Shown here one piece after another: positions 1 through 8,024 of a DNA stretch of 64,000 nucleotides. The position numbers and the translations under genes were made by a program. How positions within the stretch are numbered: position 1 is the first letter of the stretch; every line of letters starts with the position of its first letter. The stretch is from an uncultured Clostridia bacterium (lineage in GTDB: Bacteria; Bacillota; Clostridia; Oscillospirales; Oscillospiraceae), in the NCBI GenBank assembly GCA_946550725.1, contig CAMNQX010000003.1, forward strand, positions 1 through 64,000, read 5' to 3'. The notes beneath the pieces are model-generated. The model was not told the DNA's origin. It ran no database searches and saw only the letters and a program-made list of their open reading frames with translations.

Positions 1-2
1 CC

Positions 3-104
3 ATCGAGTACGCCCCCCAGTTTGTGAAGAAGTACAACCCCGTCACCTGCGAGGCCCTGGGCCTGACCCCGCCCGCCGGTTATGAGGCCATCGAAGCCGG
101 CTAA
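3..104 (+). CDS. ABC transporter substrate-binding protein, C-terminal end (partial)
   Basis: Only the last 33 codons are inside the window; the 5' part lies to the left. The reading frame runs open from base 3 to the TAA at 102-104. The tail has the pattern N-x-x-T-x-x-A-L-G-L-x-P-P, which resembles the C-terminus of COG2984-type lipoprotein receptors (established family: uncharacterised ABC transporter receptors that travel with COG4120 permeases and COG1101 ATPases). The next two genes are exactly such a permease and ATPase, and that context is the main support. The ligand cannot be told from this fragment. Confidence 0.6.
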   Translation: MEYAPQFVKKYNPVTCEALGLTPPAGYEAIEAG

Positions 105-126
105 ACAACATCCCTTCCGCAGGTCG

Positions 127-160
127 ACAGCGGGAAAGGCGAACCCTTTCCCGCTGTTTT
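127..160 (+). terminator. Intercistronic hairpin, partial terminator
   Basis: A perfect 13-bp stem (127-139 with 145-157), a 5-base loop and a T run at 157-160 separate the receptor gene from the permease gene. In transporter operons such a hairpin often stabilises the receptor message and reduces read-through, so that more receptor than membrane subunit is made. That role is inferred. Confidence 0.65.
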
Positions 161-193
161 GCGGTATCTTTCCCAAACCAGGAGGAACTTGGA

Positions 194-1177
194 ATGGCAA
201 ACTTTTTGAACGCTCTGCCGGGGGCGGTATCCCAGGGCCTGATCTGGGGCATTATGGCCATCGGCGTCTACATCACCTATAAAATACTGGATATCGCGGA
301 TTTGACGGTGGATGGCTCCTTCTGCACCGGCGGCGCGGTGTTCGTCATGCTGTTTGGCAGCGGGGTGAACCTCTGGGTCGCGATGCTGGTGGCGTTTCTG
401 GCCGGGATGCTGGCCGGACTGGTTACCGGACTGCTCCACACGGCGTGCGGTATCCCCGCCATCCTAGCAGGTATTTTGACCCAGCTGGGCCTTTACTCCA
501 TCAACCTGGCGATCATGGATATGCGGGCCTCCCAGTCCATCGCGGTCACCGACAACGGTGTGCTGAACCGTCTGTTGGTGTCGCTGCGGTTCCTGAACAC
601 GGAGAAATTCCCCTTCTACCGCCATCCCATCTTTGTGGTGGGGGTGTTCACCGCTGCCATCATCGCCATTCTCTACTGGTTCTTCGGCCGGGAGCTGGGC
701 GCGGCCCTGCGGGCCACCGGCTCCAATCAAAACATGGCCCGGGCGCAGGGCATCAACACCAACGTGACCAAGGTGCTGGGCCTGATGCTCTCCAACGGCC
801 TGGTGGCCCTGGCCGGGGCGCTGTTGAGCCAATACAGCGGCGGCAACGAGATCAACGTGGGCCGGGGCGCCATCGTCATCGGCCTGGCGGCGGTCATCAT
901 CGGCGAGGTGCTGCTGGACAAGGTGTTCCGCAACTTCGCCCTCAAGCTCTTGTCCGTGTCCATCGGCGCCATCCTTTACTATATTGTTATCCAGGCGGTG
1001 CTGCAGATGGGGCTGAACCCCAACTACCTGAAGCTGTTGACCGCTGTGGTGGTGGGACTGTTCCTGTCCATCCCCTACTGGAAGGGGAAGTATTTCCGCG
1101 GATATAAGAAGATGCGGACGGTGGGCATCAATATGGTCAAGATAGACGGGGAGACAGGGGGTGACGACCGTGCTTGA
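194..1177 (+). CDS. ABC transporter permease (COG4120-like)
   Basis: A 327-residue polytopic membrane protein with about eight to nine hydrophobic helices from residue 10 to 300. It belongs by appearance to the BPD_transp_2 permease superfamily, in the uncharacterised COG4120 branch. The motif LTVDGSF after the second helix and a glycine-rich segment in the middle (SNGLVALAGALLSQYSGG) are typical of that branch. The ATG has AGGAGG about 10 bases upstream. It lies 90 bp after the receptor gene, and its last 17 bases overlap the ATPase gene, so the two are translationally coupled. The short basic and acidic tail is cytoplasmic. The substrate is unknown; relatives include amino-acid and nucleoside-like importers. 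Confidence 0.85.
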   Translation: MANFLNALPGAVSQGLIWGIMAIGVYITYKILDIADLTVDGSFCTGGAVFVMLFGSGVNLWVAMLVAFLAGMLAGLVTGLLHTACGIPAILAGILTQLGLYSINLAIMDMRASQSIAVTDNGVLNRLLVSLRFLNTEKFPFYRHPIFVVGVFTAAIIAILYWFFGRELGAALRATGSNQNMARAQGINTNVTKVLGLMLSNGLVALAGALLSQYSGGNEINVGRGAIVIGLAAVIIGEVLLDKVFRNFALKLLSVSIGAILYYIVIQAVLQMGLNPNYLKLLTAVVVGLFLSIPYWKGKYFRGYKKMRTVGINMVKIDGETGGDDRA

Positions 1178-1964
1178 GATCAAGAATATCTGGAAGACTT
1201 TCAACGCCGGGACAGTGAACGAGAAGACCGCCCTGCGGGGGGTAGACCTGACCCTGGATGACGGCGACTTCGTCACTGTCATCGGCGGCAACGGCGCGGG
1301 CAAGTCCACCCTTCTGAACGCCGTCTCCGGGGTGTGGCCGGTGGACCGGGGGACCATCTCCATCGGTGGGGTGGACGTGACCAAGCTTCCCGAGCACAAG
1401 CGGGCCAAATACATCGGCCGGGTGTTTCAGGACCCCATGATGGGCACCGCCGCCACCATGCAGATCGAGGAAAACCTGGCCCTGGCCGCCCGCCGGGGAC
1501 AACGGCGGGGCCTGCGGCCCGGGATCACCAAGGCCGAGCGGGAAGAATACCGGGAGCAGCTCAAAATGCTGGACCTGGGCCTGGAGGACAGATTGACCTC
1601 TAAGGTGGGGCTGCTGTCCGGCGGCCAGCGCCAGGCGCTGACGCTGCTGATGGCGGCGCTTCGGAAGCCGCAGCTTTTGCTTCTGGATGAGCATACCGCC
1701 GCCCTGGACCCCAAGACCGCCGCCAAGGTGTTGGACGCCACCGAGCGCATCGTGCAGAAGGATCACCTCACCACGCTGATGATCACCCACAATATGCGCG
1801 ACGCCATCGCCCACGGCAACCGGCTCATTATGATGTATGATGGGCGCATCGTGGTGGACGTCTCCGGCGAGGAGAAGGAAAAGCTCACCGTGGAGCAGCT
1901 TCTGGCCATGTTCAATCAGGCCAGCGGCAGCGATGAGGCGGACGACAAGCTCCTGCTGGGGTAA
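1161..1964 (+). CDS. ABC transporter ATP-binding protein
   Basis: A 267-residue nucleotide-binding subunit that powers the permease encoded just upstream. Walker A GGNGAGKST lies near residues 42-50, the signature LSGGQRQAL near 152, Walker B LLLLDEHTAALD near 172-183, and the switch histidine in MITHNMRDA near 210. The GTG start at 1161 sits inside the permease gene (17-base overlap) and is preceded by a purine-rich GGGGAGACAGGGG stretch, so coupled translation is likely. All catalytic motifs are intact. It resembles COG1101 ATPases. A tRNA promoter follows 10 bases after the stop, so the operon ends here. Confidence 0.9.
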   Translation: MTTVLEIKNIWKTFNAGTVNEKTALRGVDLTLDDGDFVTVIGGNGAGKSTLLNAVSGVWPVDRGTISIGGVDVTKLPEHKRAKYIGRVFQDPMMGTAATMQIEENLALAARRGQRRGLRPGITKAEREEYREQLKMLDLGLEDRLTSKVGLLSGGQRQALTLLMAALRKPQLLLLDEHTAALDPKTAAKVLDATERIVQKDHLTTLMITHNMRDAIAHGNRLIMMYDGRIVVDVSGEEKEKLTVEQLLAMFNQASGSDEADDKLLLG

Positions 1965-1973
1965 AAATAGGGC

Positions 1974-2002
1974 TTGCGTTTCGTCGGGAGCTGTGATATA
2001 AT
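1974..2002 (+). promoter_or_regulatory. Promoter of tRNA-Arg
   Basis: TTGCGT (1974-1979) and TATAAT (1997-2002) are separated by 17 bases, a sigma-A-type promoter. The tRNA begins 30 bases downstream. Confidence 0.75.
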
Positions 2003-2032
2003 ACCTTCCGTTGCCGGGAACGGCAGCGGTAT

Positions 2033-2109
2033 GCGTCCGTAGTTCAATTGGATAGAGCGTCAGATTCCGGTTCTGAATGTTGGGGGTTCGAGTCCCTTCG
2101 GGCGTACCA
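2033..2109 (+). tRNA. tRNA-Arg (anticodon CCG), attachment site of the adjacent element
   Basis: A 77-base tRNA with encoded CCA. The acceptor stem pairs 2033-2039 with 2099-2105, with two G-U pairs. The anticodon arm is TCAGA-TTCCGGT-TCTGA, giving anticodon CCG, and the T arm contains GGGGGTTCGAGTCCC. The last 23 bases (2087-2109) are repeated at 15951-15973, so the 3' half of the tRNA serves as the integration core. The inserted DNA restores the full tRNA sequence, so the gene should remain functional. Confidence 0.95.
2087..2109 (+). repeat. attL core (23-bp direct repeat, left copy)
   Basis: TTCGAGTCCC at the start and GGGCGTACCA at the end match 15951-15973 without a mismatch. The identity ends at base 2110 (C here, G on the right). 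This is the 3' end of tRNA-Arg, the usual target of tyrosine integrases. Confidence 0.9.
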
Positions 2110-2112
2110 CGT

Positions 2113-2153
2113 AAAGTCCTGCGATTCGTTATGAATTGCAGGACTTTCCTTTT
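2113..2153 (+). terminator. Element-supplied terminator after tRNA-Arg
   Basis: A 15-bp stem (2113-2127 with 2133-2147, one G-T pair) with a 5-base loop is followed by CCTTTT. It lies inside the element and replaces the original tRNA terminator, which has been moved to 15977-16022. Confidence 0.75.
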
Positions 2154-2197
2154 GCTTCCCCTGCTTTTGGCCTGAAATTGTGATTTTTACCTTTGGC

Positions 2198-2220
2198 TTG
2201 ACCCTTACGCTGACCCTTAT
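2198..2220 (+). repeat. Left arm-type repeat, probable integrase binding site
   Basis: TTGACCCTTAC followed by GC and TGACCCTTAT. This tandem of a 9-base word recurs in the same orientation at 15812-15834 with only two differences. Each copy lies about 90-120 bp inside its att core, the position of arm sites bound by the N-terminal domain of Tn916- and lambda-type integrases. The function is inferred. Confidence 0.6.
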
Positions 2221-2243
2221 TGATTGCTGGCATTAACAGTATG

Positions 2244-3419
2244 TTAACAGTATTTTTGTATATAGAGGTCCATCCGCTCCGAGCTGTCCCGCTTCATTTG
2301 CTCGGTCACATGGCCGTACACGTCTAAGGTAAACGCCGCCGAGTAGTGGCCCAAATTTTCTTGAATGGTTTTGATGTCATCTCCGGCTTGTATGGATAAC
2401 ACAGCGTAGGAGTGGCGTAAATCGTGGAAGCGCAGGGAGGGGATACCCATTTGGGTAAAGATACGTTTGAGGTGGCGGTAGATCAAATCGTGCTTCAAGT
2501 GGTTGCCCAGCGCGTCGGTGAACACCAGGTCGTCGCTGTTGTTCCAAGTTGCCCCGGCCTTGAGCCGCATTTCAAGCTGACGGCGCCGCTGCTGGCGGAG
2601 GACGTTCATCACAAATTGAGCAGGGATGATCTGGCGGGTCTTGTTGTTTTTTGGAGTGGTGAACTGGTAGCCTCCATATTTTCGGCCCAGGAATTGAAGC
2701 TGACGGCGGATGGTGATAGCCCCTTGCTCAAAGTCGATGTCCTCCCATTTCAGTCCCAAAAGCTCGCTCTGCCGAACACCTGTAAACAGGTCTACCAAGT
2801 AGAGGTATTCAAATTCATGCCCTTTAATAGCGGCGAGAAATTGCCCTACCTGCTGATCCTTCAGCGGCGTGATCTCCGCCCTTGACCGCTTTGGGAGGAT
2901 GGTCAGGCTGGCGGGATTGACCTTCAGATAGCCAATGCGGACGGCCTGCTGCAAGGCGCTGTGCAGAACGCCGTGAATGTTCTTGACCGTTTTTGGGTTA
3001 AGGGGCTTGCCGTCAGTCTTTTTGTTTTCCAGATGGTTGATGAACTGCTGGATATGAACAGGGGTCAGCTCCCGGAGGGCCTTCCTGCCCAAGGCGGGCT
3101 TGATGTGGTTTTCAATGGTGGCCTCATAGGACTTCTTGGTGTGGGGCTTTGTGCTGCCGATGTACTCGGCGAGCCAGGTGTCCAGCCAGCCGGAGAGGGG
3201 CAACTTGGACGGTTCTGTGTAGGTGCCCTCGTCCAACTCCGCCGTGATCTGGGTCAGCTTTTCCCGGACTTCCTTTTGGCTCTTGCCATAGATGGACTTC
3301 TGAATTTGTTTTCCAGTGACCGGGTCAAAGCCCGTGGTGAACCGGGCCTCCCAGCGGCCATCTGTGCGTTTGCGGATGGTTCCCGCACCCTGCGCGTTTT
3401 TCTTGCCCTTGCGTGGCAT
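2244..3419 (-). CDS. int: Tyrosine site-specific integrase
   Basis: A 391-residue tyrosine recombinase that should integrate and excise the element at tRNA-Arg. The N-terminal 60 residues form an AP2-like arm-binding domain (GRWEARFTTGFDPVTGK), and residues 65-165 a core-binding SAM-like domain. The catalytic residues are visible: Arg in TGVRQSELLGL, His-x-x-Arg in FHDLRHSY, His in ENLGH and the nucleophile Tyr in TLDVYGH. The length is usual for Tn916/phage integrases. The ATG has AAAGGAGAA just upstream. It is the first gene inside attL and points toward it, the usual arrangement for this class. Confidence 0.95.
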   Translation of the reverse strand: MPRKGKKNAQGAGTIRKRTDGRWEARFTTGFDPVTGKQIQKSIYGKSQKEVREKLTQITAELDEGTYTEPSKLPLSGWLDTWLAEYIGSTKPHTKKSYEATIENHIKPALGRKALRELTPVHIQQFINHLENKKTDGKPLNPKTVKNIHGVLHSALQQAVRIGYLKVNPASLTILPKRSRAEITPLKDQQVGQFLAAIKGHEFEYLYLVDLFTGVRQSELLGLKWEDIDFEQGAITIRRQLQFLGRKYGGYQFTTPKNNKTRQIIPAQFVMNVLRQQRRRQLEMRLKAGATWNNSDDLVFTDALGNHLKHDLIYRHLKRIFTQMGIPSLRFHDLRHSYAVLSIQAGDDIKTIQENLGHYSAAFTLDVYGHVTEQMKRDSSERMDLYIQKYC

Positions 3420-3488
3420 ATTTCTCCTTTCCGGGCATGAACCAGCCCTACCGTGATACCAATATTGTACCGTCTTCCGGTAGAACGG

Positions 3489-4328
3489 TCAAATTTTCGC
3501 TTGTTCTCTCTCTTTCCGCTCCTTTACCCTTTTGCGTGTCATTTTTGAGTTATAGGCTCCCCGGCAGTTGGGGGAGCAGTATTCGCTTCGCCAGTCGGTG
3601 GAGATAAAGAACTTGCCGCAGTTCTTGCATTGGCGGATGGTTTTGCCCTCCCCGGCGGAGAACTGGACATAGGCCAAGTTGATACAAGCGGTAAGATCAT
3701 ACACCTGGGCGTACAGCTCGGGTGTTTTTTGCTGTCCGCAGCCCATGACCCAGTCAGCGTTGCGGATGGGAAACTGCTTGCCGTCTATGCCCTCCATAAA
3801 GCGGAGATAGAAGTCCAGCAGGGTCAGGGTCAGGGTGCAGACAGGAACGGCTCCGGTGGGCGTACAGGCCCGCCTTGCGGCCTCGTAGACCAGCAGATGG
3901 TTTGCGTCATCGTCCACGTCCGGGCGGAGGGCCATGCACCGCTGGGCGTACCGGGCAGGGTAGGTGGTGGTGACTTGCTCCCACATGGGAAGTCCATACT
4001 TGTCAGTAAAGGCCAGCAGAGCGTCCAGCATAGGCCGGGCATCGTCTGGCTGTACGGTGAAGAAATCCCCATACTTCCAGAAGTCCACGTCCTGAAGGGG
4101 CAGTATTGCGTGGGACAAGCAGTAGTCCAGGAACGGCGCACAGCCAGCCACCACCGCTCCGGCCTGTACTACGTCCAGCAGCAGACTATCCACATCTTTG
4201 AATGGGTCATACCGCCGCACCGCCAGAGACTTGGGGACGAGGTATAACACACCGTCTGTCTGTTCCAACGTGTAGCCGCTGTACCGGGGCACCGCCCCGG
4301 AGAAGTGAGTGAAGTTTAGTGTTGGCAT
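3489..4328 (-). CDS. Uncharacterised element protein with C-terminal zinc treble-clef motif
   Basis: About 279 residues from the ATG at 4328, which has AGAGAGGG eight bases upstream; an in-frame ATG at 4382 lacks a good ribosome site. No catalytic motif is recognised in the first 220 residues. The C-terminus has CKNCGKFFI and, fifteen residues on, EYCSPNCRGAYNSK followed by a strongly basic tail, which looks like a CGNR/treble-clef zinc finger for nucleic-acid binding. Proteins like this (I believe DUF6076) occur beside integrases in Firmicutes mobile elements. A regulatory or recombination accessory role is inferred from position only. Confidence 0.65.
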   Translation of the reverse strand: MPTLNFTHFSGAVPRYSGYTLEQTDGVLYLVPKSLAVRRYDPFKDVDSLLLDVVQAGAVVAGCAPFLDYCLSHAILPLQDVDFWKYGDFFTVQPDDARPMLDALLAFTDKYGLPMWEQVTTTYPARYAQRCMALRPDVDDDANHLLVYEAARRACTPTGAVPVCTLTLTLLDFYLRFMEGIDGKQFPIRNADWVMGCGQQKTPELYAQVYDLTACINLAYVQFSAGEGKTIRQCKNCGKFFISTDWRSEYCSPNCRGAYNSKMTRKRVKERKEREQAKI

Positions 4329-4548
4329 AGGTACGCCCTCTCTTTCCGTCATAGCTTGGAAGAAAATCCTATCACATAGCACAAATATAGCAGTTTGTCA
4401 AAAAATATCCTGTCGGAACTTGGGGAACGATTCTGCTTGACTGGAAATATCTGGTGATATAACATTTCAGTATCATATCACGCCATAGAAAAGGAGACAG
4501 AACGAGATAGAAGTGAATGAAATCCAGTCACGGAGAGGAGGACTGCAT

Positions 4549-4752
4549 TTGAAAACTGACTGCCGGAATTTTGACGAGCTGCCCGCCATGCTGACGGCCA
4601 ACGAGTTGGCCGGGGCGCTGAGCATTTCCAGAGCCGGGGCCTATGCCCTGATCCACAGCAAGGGCTTTCCCACCCTGCGAATCGGGAAACGGCTCATGGT
4701 GCCCAAAGACAAGTTGACCGAGTGGATCGACCGCAACACTGGGGACGGATAG
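4549..4752 (+). CDS. xis: Excisionase-family DNA-binding protein
   Basis: 67 residues from a TTG at 4549 that has GGAGAGGAGG eight bases upstream; a longer reading from ATG 4513 would place that ribosome site inside the gene. The core MLTANELAGALSISRAGAYA and FPTLRIGKRLMVPKDKLTEWI is the winged-helix MerR/Xis-type fold seen in excisionases. Tn916 Xis is also 67 residues. It probably directs the integrase toward excision. It is transcribed away from the integrase and lies just before the mobilization genes. Confidence 0.85.
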   Translation: MKTDCRNFDELPAMLTANELAGALSISRAGAYALIHSKGFPTLRIGKRLMVPKDKLTEWIDRNTGDG

Positions 4753-4763
4753 CCCCTGTCTAC

Positions 4764-4830
4764 TTGTTAGCAAGCACTGGATTTGTATGTCACAAATCCG
4801 CTTGGCAGGGGTATCCCCCTGCAACCCCCA
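4764..4830 (+). other. Probable origin of transfer (oriT)
   Basis: A 98-bp gap precedes mobC. It holds a nested inverted repeat (CAAGC at 4771-4775 with GCTTG at 4800-4804, enclosing GGATTTGT at 4779-4786 with ACAAATCC at 4792-4799). A second hairpin follows: GCAGGGG (4805-4811) with CCCCTGC (4816-4822). An inverted repeat next to a CTTGGCAGGGG-type sequence directly before MobC and relaxase genes is the usual layout of oriT and nic in mobilizable elements of gut Firmicutes. The exact nick position is not known. Confidence 0.6.
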
Positions 4831-4850
4831 ACGAAGAAAGGAGGAAGTCA

Positions 4851-5111
4851 ATGGGGAAAACCAAGACGCTGACCATCCGATTAAGCCCGGAGGATATGGC
4901 GCTGCTCAAAAGCTACACCGCCAAGACCCGGTTGAGCCAGTCCGCCTACCTGCGGAAGCTGATTCGGGGCTATGTGCCCAAGGCGTACCCGCCGGAGGTA
5001 TTCTTTGAGCTAATGGGCAAGCTGGAGAACGGCGGTAGGCTGGACGGTGAGGTGCTGAACGGCATCCTTGCTTTACGGCAAGCCGTCACCGCCCCGGAGA
5101 AGATCAACTAA
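4851..5111 (+). CDS. mobC: MobC-like relaxosome accessory protein
   Basis: 86 residues from the ATG at 4851, which has AAAGGAGG about nine bases upstream. The N-terminus TIRLSPEDMALLKSYTAK has the ribbon-helix-helix pattern, followed by SQSAYLRKLIRGY, the hallmark of MobC/MbeC proteins that bind oriT and help the relaxase melt it. The stop codon overlaps the relaxase start (TAATG), so the two are translationally coupled. The protein is complete and of usual length. Confidence 0.88.
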   Translation: MGKTKTLTIRLSPEDMALLKSYTAKTRLSQSAYLRKLIRGYVPKAYPPEVFFELMGKLENGGRLDGEVLNGILALRQAVTAPEKIN

Positions 5112-6448
5112 TGGCGACCACGGCGATCTGGAAGGTCAAGGGCAGTCTAGGCCGGGTGGTGGACTACGCCGCCAACCCGGACAAGACCACGGTGTTTACC
5201 ACGGAGGACTTGCAGGGCCTCCGGGACGTGATGAACTACACCACCCAGGACTACAAGACCGAGGAACAGCGGTACGTCAGCGGCGTGAACTGTGCCCCGG
5301 CTATCGCCAGGGATGAAATGCAGATGGTCAAGGGGCAGTTTGGCAAGGAGGGCGGGATCATAGCCTTTCACGGTTACCAGTCCTTTGCCCCCGGCGAGGT
5401 CACGCCGGAGCAGGCCCATGAAATTGGGCTAGAACTTGCCCGGCGGCTGTGGGGAGATAGATTCCAAGTGGTAGTTGCCACCCATCTGGACAAGGAGCAT
5501 ATCCACAACCACTTTGTGCTGAACTCCGTTTCCTTTGTGGACGGCAAGAAGTTCAACGACTGCAAGGCCACCTATGCCCTCATGCGGCGCACTTCCGACG
5601 AGCTGTGCCGGGAGTATGGCCTGTCTGTCATTGAACACCCGGAGCAGGGCCGCACCATGAGCTATGACGCATGGGAGGCAGAGCAGAAAGGCAAGCCAAC
5701 CTGGTACAGCCAAATTCGCCGGGACGTGGACGCCGCCATCACCCGGTCATTCCTGTTTGAGCATTTCATCGACAACCTGAAACGGCAGGGGTATGAGGTC
5801 AAGTTGGGTAAGTACATAGCGGTGCGGCCACCGGGTAAGGAGCAGTTTGTCCGGCTCAAGACCCTGGGGGACAACTACACCGAGGAGGCCATCCATCAGC
5901 GGATATGGGCGCATGAGCAGACGCCGCTCTATCATAGGCCGCCCTCCCCGCCCAAGCGCAGGTACAAGGTACAGGGCAAACCCAAAAAGCTCACAGGCTT
6001 TCGGGCGCTGTATTATCACTATCTCTATCTGCTGGGCAAGCTGGGAAAGCCCAGATCCTCCCCACGCAAGAGCCGCTACCTGATGAACGAGATCATCAAG
6101 TTAGACCGCTACATGGAGCAATTCAACTTGTTGTGGAAATACCGCATTGATACTGAAAGTCAACTCCACACCCTGGAGGAAGCCATCCAAGCCGACCTTG
6201 ACGCACTCACCACCCAGCGGACAGACCTCTACCGCCAGAAGCGAAAAGGCCCTGACAATGAAACTCTCTTTTCTGAAATCGAATCCATCAATCGATCTAT
6301 CCGTGGTAGGCGGCGGGAATTAAGGATATGCGCCCGGATCGAGGCCGACATCCCCCGCATCCGACAAAAGGCCTTTGAGCCGATTCCTCTCCCACCCAAG
6401 CGAGAAAAGCCACCTACCCGCCACAAGTCCCGCCAGCCACAACGGTAG
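5111..6448 (+). CDS. Relaxase (MobA/VirD2-type mobilization nuclease)
   Basis: A 445-residue relaxase that should nick oriT and pilot the strand into a recipient. The N-terminal 210 residues are the relaxase domain. A tyrosine in VVDYAANPDKT near residue 17 is the candidate nucleophile, and HLDKEHIHNHFVLNSV near 140 is the metal-binding three-histidine motif. The C-terminal 200 residues are basic and helical and end in PLPPKREKPPTRHKSR. The start overlaps the mobC stop. No coupling protein or secretion genes follow, so transfer would rely on another element. A short copy of a related C-terminus is found at 14682-14801. Confidence 0.93.
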   Translation: MATTAIWKVKGSLGRVVDYAANPDKTTVFTTEDLQGLRDVMNYTTQDYKTEEQRYVSGVNCAPAIARDEMQMVKGQFGKEGGIIAFHGYQSFAPGEVTPEQAHEIGLELARRLWGDRFQVVVATHLDKEHIHNHFVLNSVSFVDGKKFNDCKATYALMRRTSDELCREYGLSVIEHPEQGRTMSYDAWEAEQKGKPTWYSQIRRDVDAAITRSFLFEHFIDNLKRQGYEVKLGKYIAVRPPGKEQFVRLKTLGDNYTEEAIHQRIWAHEQTPLYHRPPSPPKRRYKVQGKPKKLTGFRALYYHYLYLLGKLGKPRSSPRKSRYLMNEIIKLDRYMEQFNLLWKYRIDTESQLHTLEEAIQADLDALTTQRTDLYRQKRKGPDNETLFSEIESINRSIRGRRRELRICARIEADIPRIRQKAFEPIPLPPKREKPPTRHKSRQPQR

Positions 6449-6584
6449 CGGCGTTGCCCTTTGTGGGAGGGTACTCCGCCGCGCCGCTCCCCGTCAAGGC
6501 TAAAATGAACCGGCCCGCCCCCCGAGGGAAGGGGCGGGTCGGGCCTTGACTGGAACCGGGCGGCGGAGTGATAGTCATTAAGGG

Positions 6585-6640
6585 CAAACGCCACAAGAGC
6601 CGGGCCACAGGCCCGGCTCTTGCTATCTTGGGAGGACGGC
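6585..6640 (+). repeat. Post-relaxase hairpin repeat, copy A
   Basis: Contains a perfect 12-bp stem with an ACA loop (6595-6606 with 6610-6621) followed by TGCTATCTTGG. The same segment, with one change in the stem, lies at 14805-14850. Both copies follow a relaxase 3' end and precede a palindrome array by 85-88 bp, so a longer imperfect direct repeat of roughly 150-200 bp is involved. It may also terminate relaxase transcription. Confidence 0.75.
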
Positions 6641-6682
6641 GCTCTCAACGGCAGGTGTTCCCGCCTCTAAAGCCCCACCCGG

Positions 6683-6740
6683 AAATGCGTCTCAAATTGA
6701 GACGCATTTTGTCGAGAAACGCGCCTCAAGTTGAGGTACG
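6683..6740. repeat. Palindrome array R1 (two 34-bp units)
   Basis: Unit 1 is the perfect palindrome GCGTCTCAAATTGAGACGC centred at 6696. Unit 2 is CCTCAAGTTGAGG centred at 6730, exactly 34 bp on. The units are joined by ATTTTGTCGAGAAA. Related arrays are at 8721, 10095, 10752 and 14902, always between gene blocks of the element. Confidence 0.85.
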
Positions 6741-6918
6741 TTCTGCTCAGCATAAAAAGGGAGCTAATTATTTAAAAGGAAAATTGCACTTGATTTTTTG
6801 GGGGAATATTGTATATTATGGAAAAACGGCAGACAAGGAGGTGTAACGACTGCCAACCGCAATGCCACTTATCCTTAAAAGACACAATTGACATGTAAAA
6901 TAGAAAAAGGTGAATTCT

Positions 6919-7938
6919 ATGTTGAAATATATACTTTTTAACGCTATATCTGCTTTAGGCTTATTCTTTTTGAATGGGCAACTGGGAAAGCTGCAATACG
7001 GTATCTCGGAACCGCTATTTGCATATGGCCGATTTACATTTGATCCATCAGATGAACAAAGCTTTTCTGGAAACTTCTTTCAAAAAATTGTAAATCCAGC
7101 TGTCTATATGGCCGTGATAGCTGCCTCTGTACAATATTTTCTCCCCGCTCCTTATGTTGAATCCTTATGGTTATTAGTGCCTCTGTTTTGGGCATTCCGT
7201 TTGCTCCATATGATCTGGCGGAATGTATTTATCTTTCTTAACTTGAAATATGAAGTGACCGCCTTTTTTCTTTCAATCCTTCTAAGTGAAGGAGTCCTTT
7301 TCTACATTATTCTTCCGGTTCTCCATCAAGAAGAAAGCATTTGGATACCTCCCACCGCACTGCGGGACGCATTATGGTATGCTATTCTTGCATATATAGC
7401 GAAAACACTATGGGAAATAATGCGCCAATCGTTTGATGGTGCGAATTTGTACCCTTATGAGCGGCGGAGAATGATAGTCATAAAACGTTATGCTAAATTC
7501 TCTCAAAAATATGGCGATTATATTAGAGAAATCGTTTCTAGTTACTCTAATGGTGCTTTAATAGCTGAAGTTCAAAAGGAAGTAATTTCTCTAGTTTATG
7601 CAATTATGATCTACGAAGATTATAATCGTTCGAAAATCATGAGAACAGTCGAGAGAATGGTCAAGACTTTATTTATGCGCCATCGGACTATGTCTCTTGG
7701 AATTATGCAGGTGAGAACAAATCAGTTGATATCTGATAAAGAAAGTATCAAATTAGCAATTCCCCTCATCATCGACCCCTTCTTGACAGATATATATGTT
7801 CCGATTCATGCCGTTATTTTTCAATACAATCCGAGTAATGAATATGTGACAGAAGTTAGTGCAATTTACGACATGTTGACAGAGAAACTATTTTTGGAAA
7901 GAGACATTCCTGTAGGTAATGGTATAGATAAAACTTGA
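6919..7938 (+). CDS. Membrane protein with lysozyme-like C-terminal motif, function unknown
   Basis: 339 residues from the ATG at 6919, with AAAAAGG eight bases upstream (a GTG at 6910 is less likely). I see four to five hydrophobic helices between residues 3 and 165, then a soluble C-terminal half. In that half, IYEDYNRSK is followed about 25 residues later by SLGIMQVRTNQ. An acidic residue before YN and a later S-x-G-I-M-Q pattern resemble the catalytic Glu and GLMQ motifs of lytic transglycosylases and goose-type lysozymes. That similarity is inferred by eye. The gene is much AT-richer than the chromosome and sits alone between array R1 and a toxin-antitoxin pair. A defence or competition role is possible but unproven. 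Confidence 0.75.
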   Translation: MLKYILFNAISALGLFFLNGQLGKLQYGISEPLFAYGRFTFDPSDEQSFSGNFFQKIVNPAVYMAVIAASVQYFLPAPYVESLWLLVPLFWAFRLLHMIWRNVFIFLNLKYEVTAFFLSILLSEGVLFYIILPVLHQEESIWIPPTALRDALWYAILAYIAKTLWEIMRQSFDGANLYPYERRRMIVIKRYAKFSQKYGDYIREIVSSYSNGALIAEVQKEVISLVYAIMIYEDYNRSKIMRTVERMVKTLFMRHRTMSLGIMQVRTNQLISDKESIKLAIPLIIDPFLTDIYVPIHAVIFQYNPSNEYVTEVSAIYDMLTEKLFLERDIPVGNGIDKT

Positions 7939-8024
7939 ATGTGTTTGTTTTAAAGAAATGAAGAATCAAAACCAATCGACATAGTAGTAGGAAAGCATCT
8001 CTGACCAAGATGCCTTCCTGCTAC

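Larger units (their letters stand above)
6449..6918 (+). other. Noncoding region after the relaxase
   Basis: A 470-bp stretch without a convincing gene. It opens with GC-rich inverted sequence (6480-6560), holds the 12-bp-stem hairpin at 6595-6621, then the palindrome array R1 at 6683-6740. An AT-rich leader follows with a possible promoter (TTGATT at 6790, TATATT at 6812, spacing 16) for the next gene. The open frame across 6568-6846 spans the hairpin and the array and has no ribosome site, so I do not regard it as a gene. Confidence 0.6.
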
